Positions 11,512 through 22,620 of a stretch of 64,000 nt of DNA are shown one piece after another. This stretch comes from Saccopteryx bilineata (taxonomy: Eukaryota; Chordata; Mammalia; Chiroptera; Emballonuridae), in contig NC_089495.1 in assembly GCF_036850765.1 (NCBI RefSeq), forward strand, positions 115,839,033 to 115,903,032, written 5' to 3'. A program made the position numbers and the translations under genes. Position 1 is the first letter of the stretch, and each line of letters starts with the position of its first letter. The notes beneath the pieces were generated by a model. It ran no database searches, was not told where the DNA came from, and saw only the letters and a program-made list of their open reading frames with translations.

Positions 11512-12379
11512 TTGGGTTGGGGAATAAGTTCATAGTGTTTTTATATTTTCTTTTATTTTACAACAATTTGTTTGCTGTTTGGCAAAGGGTAAATATTCAT
11601 TCGATAAAACTCTTTCTGCTCTACAAAACTATGTTAATTGTATTTTTGAGTTATTTAATTTTTATTAGTTTTGAGGCTTAGAAATGGAATACCCAGGAGG
11701 CAAAAATCAACATTTTTGACACCTGCTCTTCTTTGCTTTTCATCGAGGTCAAAAAGCTGCCGAAGCAGCCCGGGACATTTGCGACATGTATGGAGAAGGT
11801 GTCATAGGCGAGTCTACAGCACGGAAATGGTTTGCAAAGTTAAAAAATGGCGACTTTGACGTCAATGACATGTGCCGAAGCAGAAGGCCTTCTAAATTCG
11901 ATGAAGAACTGGGAAATGCTCGAAAAGAATGCCACGGTCAACAAGGAGCTCTACATTGCCCAGCTACACCGCATGAATGAGGCTATTCGACTGAAAAGAC
12001 CTGATCGAAATGGTCAAACCATACTCCTTCATGACAACACCAGGCCCCATGTTGCACAAGTCGTCAAAGCCGCACTCCAAGAGCTCGAATGGGAGGTCCT
12101 TCAGCATCCGCCGTATTCTCCGGCCCTTGCACCTACCGATTACCATCTTTTCCACTCCCTGTCAAACAAAGAGGTCCTTAAAAACTGGCTCAACAACTTC
12201 TTTGACACCAGGCCAGGCGATTTTTGGCGGAACGGCATCAACAAATTGGTCGAGAGGTGGGAAGAGGTTGTAAACAGCAATGGCGAATATATAATTGATT
12301 AACTTATTGATATAATTATTGTTTTTTGTTTAAATAAAAGTCTTCAGTAAAAACGCTACGAACTTATTCTCCAACCCAA
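11512..12379 (+). mobile_element. Tc1/mariner-family mariner element, internally deleted
   Basis: Terminal inverted repeats begin TTGGGTTGGGGAATAAGTTC at 11512, with the inverted copy GAACTTATTCTCCAACCCAA ending at 12379: 19 of 20 positions agree. A TA target duplication flanks it (11510-11511 and 12380-12381). The element is 868 bp against about 1.3 kb for a full mariner. The missing sequence is internal to the transposase. Confidence 0.95.
11684..12302 (+). pseudogene. mariner transposase (DD34D), deleted and frameshifted
   Basis: Remnant of a mariner transposase, which cuts and pastes the element at TA sites. From the ATG at 11684 comes the N-terminal helix-turn-helix region (HRGQKAAEAARDIC, ARKWFAKLKNGDF), with an in-frame stop at codon 12. 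After FDEE at about 11910 the sequence jumps to the C-terminal catalytic part, now in a +1 frame (from 11916). Two catalytic Asp survive: HDN (GAC 12033-12035) and PTDYHLF (GAT 12138-12140), with exactly 34 residues between them, the mariner DD34D spacing. The first catalytic Asp and the linker between DNA-binding and catalytic domains lie in the deletion, so the protein is dead. The stop ends at 12302. Confidence 0.93.
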
Positions 12380-12415
12380 TATTATGATATATACCTTAAA
12401 CTATACAGGGTTGTA

Positions 12416-12619
12416 CAGGTCACAAGCAAGATAGGTTCTGTCAGTTTGAAAATGTTTAAGTATTTATATATACACAGAAAGTTAAACATAAATACTACGT
12501 TAAGACAAACATGTCTCAGATGCATTTAATGGGTTAATGTACCAGTTCCAACTTACATACAAATTCAACTTAAAGCAAACCTACAGAACCTATCTCACTC
12601 ATAACCTGGGGACTGCCTA
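12416..12619. mobile_element. Tigger-like (pogo superfamily) MITE
   Basis: The right end reads CAGAACCTATCTCACTCATAACCTGGGGACTGCC. The left end carries the inverted counterpart, CAGGTCACAAGCAAGATAGGTTCTGTCAG, shortened by a small deletion. It is flanked by TA (12414-12415, and TA at the right end). About 204 bp, no coding capacity, probably a deletion derivative of a Tigger transposon. Confidence 0.72.
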
Positions 12620-12660
12620 TATTCAATTATATCTCAATAAAATTGGAAATAAATAAAGGA

Positions 12661-12994
12661 GTGAAAAAAAAGGTAAAGAAGCAAAAAATGAAGTGGTTCG
12701 AACACCACCCATCACTATGGAGGGGATTAGTATTAGACTGAAATTTATACCAGACGGAGACATTTACCAGACCTGAGATTTGTATCTGTATTTCAAAACT
12801 TACCCATACTATGACAAACATTTCTCAAGTATCGATTTTATCCATATCTTCTGCAAATTCCTAGGAATACAAGAATTGTTTTAAAATGTGTTCCTAAGAA
12901 TTTTTTATCGAGTAGCTAAGATGTATATATAAACAGATCATTTCAACAAGACTTTAAATGCAGAGTCCACCAGGCGGAGTTGAATCAGGTATCC
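12661..12994. other. Anonymous DNA
   Basis: AT-rich sequence after the L1 tail, with nothing recognised. It would be the 3' UTR if the exon candidate next to it is real. Confidence 0.4.
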
Positions 12995-13126
12995 TCAGTT
13001 CAGGCTGGGCCTGTCTTCTGCAGATCTCCAGGGCACTGACCGCTCTCTGTTGGCCACCAGCCCCCTTTTCTCATTGAAGTACCTGCCATCTTCCAAAGCC
13101 TTGGGTTTTGCAATCTCTGCTTTCAT
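12995..13126 (-). CDS. Candidate terminal coding exon of an unidentified host gene
   Basis: On the minus strand a strong splice-acceptor-like sequence (TTTCTTTTTCACAG, ending at 13127) is followed by an open frame of 43 codons ending in TGA at 12995-12997. The peptide is polar and charged, with Arg/Lys/Glu clusters and aromatic residues (RYFNEKRGL, VPWRSAED), unlike repeat-derived frames here. It begins ATGAAAGC right after the AG, so the phase of a spliced frame is an assumption. No other exon of such a gene was found in the window and I do not recognise the protein. It could equally be chance. Confidence 0.25.
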   Translation of the reverse strand: MKAEIAKPKALEDGRYFNEKRGLVANRERSVPWRSAEDRPSLN

Positions 13127-14234
13127 CTGTGAAAAAGAAAAGCAGTATCACAAATGAGGCTGTGGTGAAGAACAGATGAAATAAAAAAGTGAAGGACCCA
13201 GCACTTATCTGACATATCAGAACATGGCCAACGATCACCTCCCTTCTCCTCACTGGGCGTTTATTCACTCAACAAATACTAATGTTCATTATGCGCCAGA
13301 TAATGTGCTCAGTGCTGGGAGACAAAGATGACTGTGACACGCAGCCTACCTTCAAAGGGCTGCATTCCTGGGAAGGGAAATAATTTGCAGACAAAGTGAA
13401 ACAGCCATCTGGGCAATCTGCTCTGTCTTTCTGACCTACAGTACTTTCCTGAGGGGATCCAAGAGAAGAGGAAGACTTTGGAGAACTGTATACACGATTT
13501 CTTAAAAAATACTGCCCAAAGTAACAAGGGATGCTCGAGTCTAAAGCCTGAGTAAAGAACTCTCCTTAGGTAATTTATCAAATCTGTGAATTTTACCAAA
13601 GAAGACATGTTCCTATAAAGTTTGGTTACATTTTATGCTTGAATGGGCAATTGCAAGGTCATCCATCCCAAAATTAGAAAACCTTGAAGGAACACTTCAA
13701 TCCTACTTTACTGACTTCAGAAAGCTAAATATAAAAACCTTGCTACCAAACTCAGATGGAAGTGGTAAATGGTAAATGGAATTATAAAAGCATGGAATAT
13801 TAATTGCATCTCAATCTCTCTTTTAATATCCAACAGCCTATACTGGGCTCACAGAAGTTTCCCCTCCTGCACCATGTAAGCTAGAAACCCCCAGAAAGCC
13901 TCCACCTGCTATGTGCCTGGATGTGTGCATGTACCACACCGTGAAGCACATTACTGAGACACAGGATGACAATGTGTGTGCTAAAGCCATCCTGTGCCCT
14001 GAGCACTGTTTTCTGTCCTCCAACTTTCTGCTGTATCGCCATGCCTATGCTTTCATTCTTCTCAAAATTAGCTATGTAGTAATTTCCCCCCTTTTTAATT
14101 GGTTTCTGATACCAGCTTTCCCATATGTACAATTGGCCTCAGTAACAAGGAGACAACTTCTATCTTCACCAGATTTCCCAGAGTGAATTTTGAGCTTTGG
14201 ATTTCATGTTCAAAAATTACATTCTTTAAAAAAA
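13127..14234. other. Anonymous DNA with an L2/MIR-type fragment
   Basis: At 13258-13330 on the minus strand there is an L2/MIR-type 3' segment (TTCACTCAACAAATACTAA, CGCCAGATAATGTGCTCAG, GTGCTGGGAGAC). The rest, including the 83- to 99-aa frames at 13309-14186, has no identifiable content. Confidence 0.5.
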
Positions 14235-14470
14235 AAGGATTATGGTGTAGAAGAAAGAATATGTGGCTTTGAGCCCTGATAAACCCAAGTCCAAAATTTT
14301 GTTGTCCCAGTTATTAGCTCAGAGACCTTGGACAAAGACTCAACCTATCTGAGCAAAGTTTTCCAATGACTACATAGTTTGTGGTAAAGATAATGAATAA
14401 ATTACACGAGACCACCAGGGGACCTAACAGATAACAGGTACTCATCAGTATACTTGTCTGTTACCATTCA
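14235..14470 (+). repeat. MIR SINE fossil
   Basis: Recognisable MIR core: TTATTAGCTCAGAGACCTTGG, then CTCAACCTATCTGAGC, with the 3' part reaching AACAGGTACTCATCAG. Heavily diverged, consistent with an ancient mammalian insertion. Confidence 0.7.
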
Positions 14471-14619
14471 AATAAAGTATGATTATTGATTATTGTTGCT
14501 ACAACATAATAGTAGTATGTAACCCTCATATGCTATGAATACGTGCAAGCAATTAGCAGATGATTTCACTCTTTACTGATGTTTGCAAGAACCTATTTAC
14601 TATTTGAGAAAGCTTTGCT

Positions 14620-14790
14620 CAGATAGGTTAAGTGCTTTGTATAGATTAACTAATTTGACTTCCACAACATACTATTATTTCCTTATCTGATAGAAGATAA
14701 ACTAAAATACAAAGAGGTCAGTGATTGGTCCAAGGTCATAGATGATGAATGGTAGAAATGGCATTCAACCCCAGTCTGGTTCTATAAGCA
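14620..14790 (-). repeat. MIR SINE fossil
   Basis: Minus-strand MIR: TACTATTATTTCCTTATCTG, then GGTCCAAGGTCATAGATG and GAATGGTAGAAATGG followed by TTCAACCCCAGTCTGG, the reverse of the MIR core order. Confidence 0.72.
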
Positions 14791-16854
14791 AGCACTTACC
14801 TGAAAGATCATAAACAAGGGAGCAAACAGCCAAGTCAGGACTTCTTCACTACCCCACCCCCAGTCTCCCCAGTGCATTGAGATAAGTCTGAGAATAGCCC
14901 AACTTGAGAAGTATTTGTGTCCCACCGTTAGTGAGCCATGGGGGATTACTGTCTAGGGTTCCGTGGAATATGCCCAGGTTCACATTCAGCTTAAAACTTC
15001 ATGCAGAACTGACCAAAATCCTGGAGTACCTTTAGAACACAACATAATTCATATATCACAACACATACAACAGAAGGAACATATGCCATTCATATTTTTC
15101 ATTTCCTCCTCCTCCTTCTGATAGTTTTTATATACGTGTATAGGCATCTTAGGAAAACAAACTTTGCAATGAAAAACGCAACCTTCTAAATGTATTACAG
15201 TTCTATCAGGCAACTGGTAATTCACCATAGCTTGGGAAGCTGGTCTGCTAATATCCCTGGCTGTCTGAGGTCCCACTGGAACCTTAGTTTCCAGAGCTTG
15301 GGAAGAGGCTTCCCTCAGAGAGAGGAGGGAACCTGCAAGCCCTGGACATCTGAGAAGTCAGAACATGGGGCAGCAGAGAAGGAAGGTGGGAAGAAGAAAG
15401 AAAGTGGAAACCATCTCTTATTACTGGTGATCACTAATTCCAGGAATACTGCAGCCTAACCACAATACCGTCATCGAAACAGGGAAGAATCATCTGTGGC
15501 AGGTGAGTTGAGGAATTTTAAACAATATGTACCCACTCACCCTGCCTTAACCCCATTCCAAATGACCTTTGAGCCTAGGCTGCCCTACAGGACCCATGAG
15601 GTCAGACAGCTTACAGTAGCACCTCATATGCCCACCACACTCTCTGCCTCAGGCTAGTCCTGCACATCCTGTCCCCCCTGGAATGTCCCCTGCCATTTGT
15701 TAGGGTGCCTTCATAAATCAGCACTTCCGTGGGCTGGTGGGAGCCCCCAACCCCTGCCAGCTTTCAGTCCCTTCTGGTAAAACCTCAACACAGGATTCTC
15801 TGTGCGAAGCACATCTGGGGACGTGTTGAGCTGTTCTCACTGAAGCCTTATTGCAAATGTGTTCACCACATTAGGAGAGATGGAAGTGGGATAGCAGAGT
15901 AGTGAGAAATGGGGGGAGGGAACTCATCCACACAGACCGGCTCGGGAGAGGTGTCCCAGTGTGGATGGGAGAGCAGTAAGAAGAGCCACGGGAAGGAGTG
16001 AGAGGAGGAGGCAAGATCCCAGAGCCCTGGGGACACCTCTGCCCTTGAATGCAAGGGGGAAATGGGCCTGTCCACCTTTGGCAGACTCTGAATAACCAGC
16101 CTTCCATGAATAACTACTGAACTGATTTGAGTCGTAGTTCTAGTTACCACACCAGAAATTAGTTTAGCTTAGCTTTGTTTTAGAAAGCAAGGCAGAGGAA
16201 CATACTGGTTACTTTTGCTTTTAGCTCTATAAGCCCAGAGATTATGCTCAATGTCTAGGAGTCTGACATCACCTGGCTGGCTGTCTCTGGCATTGGAGCA
16301 GGTTTTACTAAAGCAGGGCTGTTTTCTGCCAGCCTGATATCTGGGCACGGACATAAACGTGGGGTGTGATTAATAATCAGCAGACGGTCTGCTTGTCAGG
16401 TGATTCTCCTCAGCTCATCCTGGGAAGGGGCTGGAGAGGGAGGTGTAAGAGCTGCCAAGGGAGGGGTGTGTGCAGGGCCTGGGGCTCTTCCCTGCCAGGC
16501 TGCGGGGCTGTCATCTGCTCCGGGGGCCCTGGATGCACCAGAGAAGCTGTGCTGTCTGTGGTTATGTTCATCCCCCGTCACTACTCCCACCACTTACGCT
16601 GACCCACTTTCTGGACCCAACTAGGAAGGCATGCAAGAGCATCCCGTGTGAGTGAGCACCGGGCCTGAGCCTTCCCGGGAGAGTCCTGGGCCCACAAAGC
16701 CGGAGCAGTGCCCTTGGCCCGAATGCCAAGCAGCCATTGAAACCCTTGCCTCTCCTCCACCTAAAATTTTATAATTTCATGATCCTTAAACTCAGATCAG
16801 TGGACCAACAGCTTTGGCCTCACCTGGGAGCTTATCATAAATACAGGAGCTCAG
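14791..16854. other. Anonymous DNA, partly GC-rich
   Basis: No repeat or exon recognised. 16390-16700 is GC-rich and CpG-poor, and the several 60-80 aa frames there are overlapping shadows. Confidence 0.45.
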
Positions 16855-16977
16855 CCTGACTTGTGGTGGCGCAGTGGATAAAGCTTCAACATGGAACACT
16901 ACTGAGGTCACAGTTAAAAACCCCCGCTTGCCTGGTCAAAGCACATATGGGAGTTGATGCTTCCTGCTCCTCCCCCT

Positions 16978-17031
<54 letters not shown>

Positions 17032-17069
17032 AAAATTAATAAGTAAAATATAAAAAAAAGAAAGAAAGA
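16855..17069 (+). mobile_element. tRNA-derived SINE (short subfamily) with 15-bp target duplication
   Basis: Head CCTGACTTGTGGTGGCGCAG, then TTGCCTGGTCAAAGCACATA, TGGGAGTTGATGCTTCCTGC, a (TC)n run at 16981-17030 and an A-rich tail. Flanked by AATACAGGAGCTCAG (16840-16854) and AATTCAGGAGCTCAG (17070-17084), one mismatch. Same subfamily as the copy at 7633. Confidence 0.93.
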
Positions 17070-17084
17070 AATTCAGGAGCTCAG

Positions 17085-17882
17085 ATCCACCAAGATCTGC
17101 TGAACTGACGTGTGTATTTTATAAGATTTCCAAGTGACTTATACACACATAACATTTGAGAAGCACTGATTCTAGATGCTGTCCTAATACAAACAGAGCA
17201 TAGTACATGCAGCACATAGCACAGGATGCTGGGGACAAATGAGTTCTGTGTAAGTGAGCTACTTTTCCCTGGAGACAAGCGAGCCAAGCATTTGGAGAAG
17301 AGCAGGCTTCTTTCTGAAGGAAGAATTATTCAAGAGACAGAAAAGAGGGCACTCATCAGACAAGTATGACCTTCTGCCATGTCTTGATTTGACTGAACCT
17401 GCCTCTCAGAGCTCATCAAGTTGTTGAGTTGATGCTTCTATTTCCATTCAAAATCATCTTTTTTTCATTTCAACTTAATGAAAAAACCCAGTGGCATTTC
17501 ATAGAAAAAATGTCCAGGTGCATGCTTATTTTTAGAAGGAAATGGACCACAACATATCTGTTCTTCAGAAAAGAAGCAAGCCGTGGCTCTGCATACTGAA
17601 GCCGCGAGCTATACCTCAGAGCTGGAGAGGGCACACTCGCCAGTGAATGGCCAGTGGCCCCAACTTCTCCGTAGAGCAGACACAGCACTGAGTGTCCTGG
17701 AGGTACAGCATTAGTGCCAACGCCTTCGAGTGCAAGGGAAAACAGAATCTCTCATCAAACTTGTGGACTTGGTTTGGGCACCTACAAATGAATAACGTTA
17801 ATTTAATGTCAGAAACACATGGTGGCATGGTAATTTCTTTGCAGTTTTCTTTTATCTCATTGGTCACTGAATGAGGTCTTTC
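17085..17882. other. Anonymous DNA
   Basis: Nothing recognised. Overlapping 60-83 aa frames on both strands carry no motif. Confidence 0.45.
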
Positions 17883-18180
17883 TTTTTCTTTTTAGCAAGA
17901 AAGAGAGGGACAGACAGGAAACAGAGAGATGAGAAGCTTCAACTCATAGTTGTGGCACTTTAGTGGCTCATTGATTGCTTTCCCATATGTGCCTTGATGA
18001 GGACGCTCCAGTTGAGCCAATGACCCCTTGCTCAGGTCAGCAGCAACCTCTGGGCTTAAGCCAGCAATCCTGCACTCAAGCTGGTGAAGCCCACGCTCAA
18101 GCCAGGGACCTTGGGGTTTCGAACCTGGGTCCTCCACATCCCAGGCCAATGCTCTATCCACTGTACAACTGCCTGGTCAG
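17883..18180 (-). mobile_element. tRNA-derived SINE (long-body 'CTTGAGC' subfamily)
   Basis: Minus-strand copy of about 300 bp. The head is GCCTGACCAGGCAGTTGTACAG, with a B box (AGGTTCGAAACC). An internal stretch repeats the idea 'CTTGAGC...GGTC...GCTGGCTTAAGC', then CATATGGGAAAGCAATCAATGAG and a GA-rich tail. The flanks share TGAGGTC, a possible weak target duplication. Confidence 0.88.
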
Positions 18181-19534
18181 GCTGAGGTCATCTTTCAATG
18201 AGGTGGAATCACCTTTTTGACCTAACAACAGTGATAATCACCGTTTCTGAGTGCTTCCTCTGTGCCAGGGTGCTCTTACAAGGGCTGTACAAGCTGGGGT
18301 CCAGGTCCCTGTGAGTGTTTGCACTGCTCGGGTCTCCCCAGCAGAGACACTGACTGTTTTGTTCTGGATTGTTTTTCTCGAGCACTTTGTTTAGCAAACA
18401 GCTTTGGAAGATAGCAATGCATCTCCTCCCAGACCAAGAGCACACATGCTTGCTGTCTAATATGTAAACCTACTGTCTTTCTCTGGAGCAAACAAGCTGC
18501 TGCCTATCCTGAAAGGCTTGGACTCCCTCAGCTCGGAGTTCTTTCAGAACTCAGTCCACTGTGTGTGCAGGTGTCACCTGGGTCCACTTGTGTTGCCTTG
18601 TGGGAGTTGGGCCTTGGGGAACCAACTCCCAACCGATTCTCTGGCTGCTGCTTTTGCTGTGAGTCATAGTGTCCTTCGTCTTTGACAGAGGCGTCTCAAA
18701 TCTCCTGCCAGTGTGCATGAGACTGGCCACATAACATTAGATTGCAAGTAAGGTAAAATCTCAACTCTTCCCAGTTCTTGAGAGAAGTAATAGCTCATTT
18801 AATTGTCTGAACAACCTTAGTAAAGTGCTATTATTTCCACCATTTTACAAGTAAGGAGACTGGCAGTTGTTACTAAAATATTTTGACATGTCCAGACTGA
18901 CATTCCATCCTGAAAGAGACCTTAATTTTCAGGAAATATTATCTTTTCTATATCCTCTTTTTAAATACGGCAACTAATATTGAGAAGGATAGTACACAAA
19001 GTGACTATCTATCCCTGAAACACTCCTGTGAATCAGACATAGCCTGAAAAGCGGGATGCTGACAGGGAGGAAAGAGACACAGAAAGGAGAAACAAAACAC
19101 ACACTTTTTTTTTTTGACTAAGGCTGACCCAGTAAGTGTCCCGTTCTCTCCATTGTGGAAAGAAAGAGCCCCAAAAGTTGATGACAAGGTTCCTCTGCAG
19201 GTCTGGGGGGTGGATTGTGGCTGAGGAAAAACATCCATTTACCTCTCTCCAGAGGCAAAGGACAGGGCGTCTGCCAGTCCCTCCGTGACATCTATAAGTC
19301 ACAATACCATAAAGTGTTGGTATAAGTGGGAATCTGCCAGGGAGACATACAACTGGCCACTCTTATCTGTTGTTTGAAATAGCCTCGATAGTCCAGTGTT
19401 CTCCTGAAACTCAGTGCACTTTTGCACAGGTGCAGTTAGGCAAGGCATAGTGATGAGCTTAAATATATACTGCATCTCTCATTTCCAAGCTATAAATGTG
19501 GAGCTGAGGGTGAAGGGGGAGGCAGGCCAACATT
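18181..19534. other. Anonymous DNA with small MIR/L2-like scraps
   Basis: 18225-18300 (GAGTGCTTCCTCTGTGCCAGG) and 18815-18870 (TTATTTCCACCATTTTACAAG) look like pieces of one minus-strand MIR/L2 fossil. The rest is unassigned. Confidence 0.4.
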
Positions 19535-19690
19535 CACTTATTCATTTAATGAACATATGCAGGTGCCTTGATATGCAGTTCAACAGGGTGTCTCGAAATA
19601 AAAGAGATACAGGCATTGTCCCACTGAAAAGTTTCCCATTTAATATACAACTAAGGCAAGTACTCAAATAATATCACATTTCAGACTAGG
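19535..19690 (-). repeat. L2/MIR-type fossil
   Basis: TTCACTTATTCATTTAATGAACA, GCAGGTGCCTTGATATGCAG and AAGAGATACAGGCATTGTCC follow the order of the reversed L2/MIR 3' region. Very diverged. The following 19700-20150 may be further upstream sequence of the same element. Confidence 0.45.
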
Positions 19691-22154
19691 GATTATAGAG
19701 CATAAAAGTAGAAAACCAAGCTCCGTTGGAGCTCAGACCAGGAAGTAATTGCATCAGGCTGGGGAGCAAGACTGGGTCTTTCTCAGGGGATAGAGTGTTC
19801 GCAGACAGGATGAGGAGACAATGTTGGCAAGTGGTAGGGACCTGTTGGGGCTGGGGGCCTGGGAATAGTGGTGGGAATGAAGTAGCTCGAATTGGCAGAG
19901 AATAGATTATAGGAAGGTGATTAGTGAGAAGAGAGGCTAGAAAGAAGTTTGGGTTCAGATGGAATGTAACCATGAATACCAGATGGTGGTTTAAGAAATG
20001 TCCAGCGGAATCCAGGAACCAGTGGAACCGTTGGATGTAGGCTGGCCAAGAGTGGACACAACCAGATGTCACAGACACATAACCCCCATAGAAAGCAAAG
20101 ATTCTCATTTGTAAGAAAGGCCTCAGGTCAGACATTAACAAAACAAAGAACTAGTTTTTGCTGAACAAAAAGAAGTTACTTGCTATATTAAAATATCTTG
20201 ACAATAGGTTTCTAAACAGTGACTTTTAAAATTAAACTACATACTTAATACTGGAAAGCCCAGCTTAGTTCATACTTCTATGTGCTTGAGATATCAGTGC
20301 CAGATATATGATATTATTTAAACAATAATAATTAACCTAGGCATACAAATTATAGTAAGTAACAATCTGATTATTTTTAAATCCTGCTATTATAAATTTC
20401 AGTTTGTATTTTTCCTTATCAAGAGCATGTATCTATATGTGTGCATATAGACATCCAGAAATAGATATGCAATATGTTGGCAAAGAAACCATAGAAATTG
20501 TTCAGTCATAAACAAACCTGTAAATTTATAGAATTGTTCATCATATTGATTAAATCAGAAGCATCAAGAGTTACATGCTTTACATGCTGAAACTTGTGTC
20601 GATAAAATAATGAAACTGTTAAATCTTTGCAGACAGAAAATGTGAATCCTAAAGTAGTGTCTGTTGAAATTTTAAAGAGTTTAATGAACTTAAAGGAAAG
20701 CAAGGATTCATTCTCCAGAGCATTGAAGTTATTTTGCCTGCTATGAAGATTTAATTAATGACTGATATGATTTCCCTGAAGTTTCGACCCCTGGCTCCAG
20801 CACCAGCTGACCTTGTCACCTACAGCAGGTAGACTGCAAGGATCCACCTTAACAACCTGCCAGCCAGCAAGCCAGGCTCCCTCCTGTGGCTCACAGCAAG
20901 GCCAGCAAAGACTAAGCCAATGACAAACATCTCATTGTAGCATATGGTATAGTTTGGAGAGTGCAGAATTCTCAGATATACACTAAACTTTTCTTTGAGG
21001 ATGAATATACCTGTGGTCAGTAGATGGGCCTTTTGAGCCAAAAAAATCTGAAATTTCATCTTGCTTACTAATGGTGTGTCTGTGAGTAAGGAACCAACTT
21101 CCCCAAATCTCAGTTTTGCCATCTGTGAAATGGAGAGAATGCAGAGGTATACATAGAGGTCTTTCTCTGAGGTACAGACACCACCAATTCTCAATGTGAA
21201 AACACTGGAGGGACACCTTTGGGTCTGGAGGTTAATAATAAAAAGTAGTAGCAAGCTCTGAGAATGTGAAAAGTCACACTTAAATTATGATGGAAGAATT
21301 TCAGAAGGTGAATGCAGAAGCCTGGAGCTTCATTTTCACCCCTAACTATATTCATGACTGTGCTACCTTCTGAACACATTTTAGAGGGGAAGGAAACATA
21401 GGGGAGATTGGAAAAGGAGAAGTAGGTTATGTGAAGGAAATGAATAAGTCACAAAAATCTACTTGCCTTTCTGCGTGAGCTTCATTTTTTTTTTCATCTT
21501 TCAAAGGGTATTTAATTCAGGTACATGAGTTATACAGATTAGAAATGTTGTAAACCAGAATATATCGGTGATTCAAATGTTTTATGTTAACATTTAGCTG
21601 TGCAGTTCTTTATGGATGAACCAACAAGTCCCTTAAAATACAGATGAGTGATGCTTAATGCTTTTTACTGAAATAGTTATCATGTGGACTGATTTATGCT
21701 TATGTGAAATAGGACAACATCAATAATGTTTATTTCACCATTTCAATATTTGAATTACATATTTATTTGTATTTTTAGGATAAATGAATTTATTAACAAT
21801 ATATTAAATAACAGGGCATTGCTTCGCCTGAGCACAACATAAGAGTTCTGTTAAACCACCATGTATCTGGGGATATTTTAAATAACAAGATGTACAGGAG
21901 AATTTGTGGACTTCTAGTCTTCCCTATAATTAGATTTGATGGCATTGTTCTCTTAGAGAAGCTAACTATACATAGCCACGCCCTGTTGGGCTCTGAGGCT
22001 TTCTGCAGACACTGTAAGGGAGAGCATGTGTGTCCTGCTGGGAGCAGGGCTTCCCAAAGCAAGGCATGGAGAGACAGAGCTGTACAGCCAACAAAACAGC
22101 CAGGGCTCTGCCTTTCAGTGACTCCTGGCAGTCAGAGCTCTAAAGACTATTTTT
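19691..22154. other. Anonymous DNA
   Basis: A MIR-like scrap at 21060-21180 (plus; CTCAGTTTTGCCATCTGTG). Otherwise AT-rich sequence with no identifiable gene or element. The 144- and 151-aa minus frames at 20820-21254 and 19686-20141 show no domain. Confidence 0.45.
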
Positions 22155-22169
22155 AATACCACTGAACTG

Positions 22170-22562
22170 GGCCCTGGCCGGTTGGCTCAGTGGTAGAGTG
22201 TCGGCCTGGCATGCAGGGGACCCGGGTTCGATTCCCGGCCAGGGCACATAGGAGAGGCGCCCATTTGCTTCTCCACCCCCCAACCCCCTCCTTCCTCTCT
22301 GTCTCTCTCTTCCCCTCCTGCAGCCAAGGCTCCATTGAAGCAAAGATGGCCCGGGCGCTGGGGATGGCTCCTTGGCCTCTGCCCCAGGCGCTGGAGTGGC
22401 TCTGATCACGGCAGAGCCTCGCCCCCTGGTGGGCAGAGCGTCGCCCCTGGTGGGCGTGCCGGGTGGATCCCGGTCGGGCGCATGCGGGAGTCTGTCTTTC
22501 TCTCCCCCTTTCCAGCTTCAGAAAAATACAAACAAACAAAAAAAAAAGTAAAAAAAAAAAAA
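22170..22562 (+). mobile_element. Young tRNA-derived SINE, ~390 bp subfamily, perfect 15-bp target duplication
   Basis: Head GCCCTGGCCGGTTGGCTCAG with A box, B box GGTTCGATTCC, and a closing CCGGCCAGGGC complementary to the first 11 bases. The body carries TGGCCCGGGCGCTGGGGATG, TGGTGGGCGTGCCGGGTGGA and TGCGGGAGTCTGTC, ending in a poly-A tail. AATACCACTGAACTG flanks it at 22155-22169 and 22563-22577 without mismatch. The intact head and perfect duplication indicate a recent insertion. Pol III transcription from the A and B boxes is expected for the family. Confidence 0.96.
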
Positions 22563-22620
22563 AATACCACTGAACTGTATCGCTAAAATGGTGGAGGTGG
22601 TCAATCTTAAGGTATGTGTA

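Larger units (their letters stand above)
11245..12660 (+). mobile_element. LINE-1 3' end interrupted by mariner and Tigger-like insertions
   Basis: Outer sequence at 11245-11511, 12381-12415 and 12620-12660 joins into the 3' end of a mammalian L1: CTATGGTCAAC, the segment ATCACAAGAAAAAGC, then GATGGATGTTAACTA, GTGGTAATCATTT and finally TCAATTATATCTCAATAAAA with an A-rich tail. It is therefore the oldest layer of this nest. Left boundary approximate. Confidence 0.78.

Noticed and set aside
19686..20141. 151-aa minus-strand frame with hydrophobic stretches
   Set aside because: No start context, signal or family resemblance; probably chance in old repeat-derived sequence.
22170..22245. Possible functional tRNA gene
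   Set aside because: The A and B boxes belong to a SINE head that continues into the SINE body and poly-A; the spacing between acceptor and D arm is wrong for a standard tRNA.
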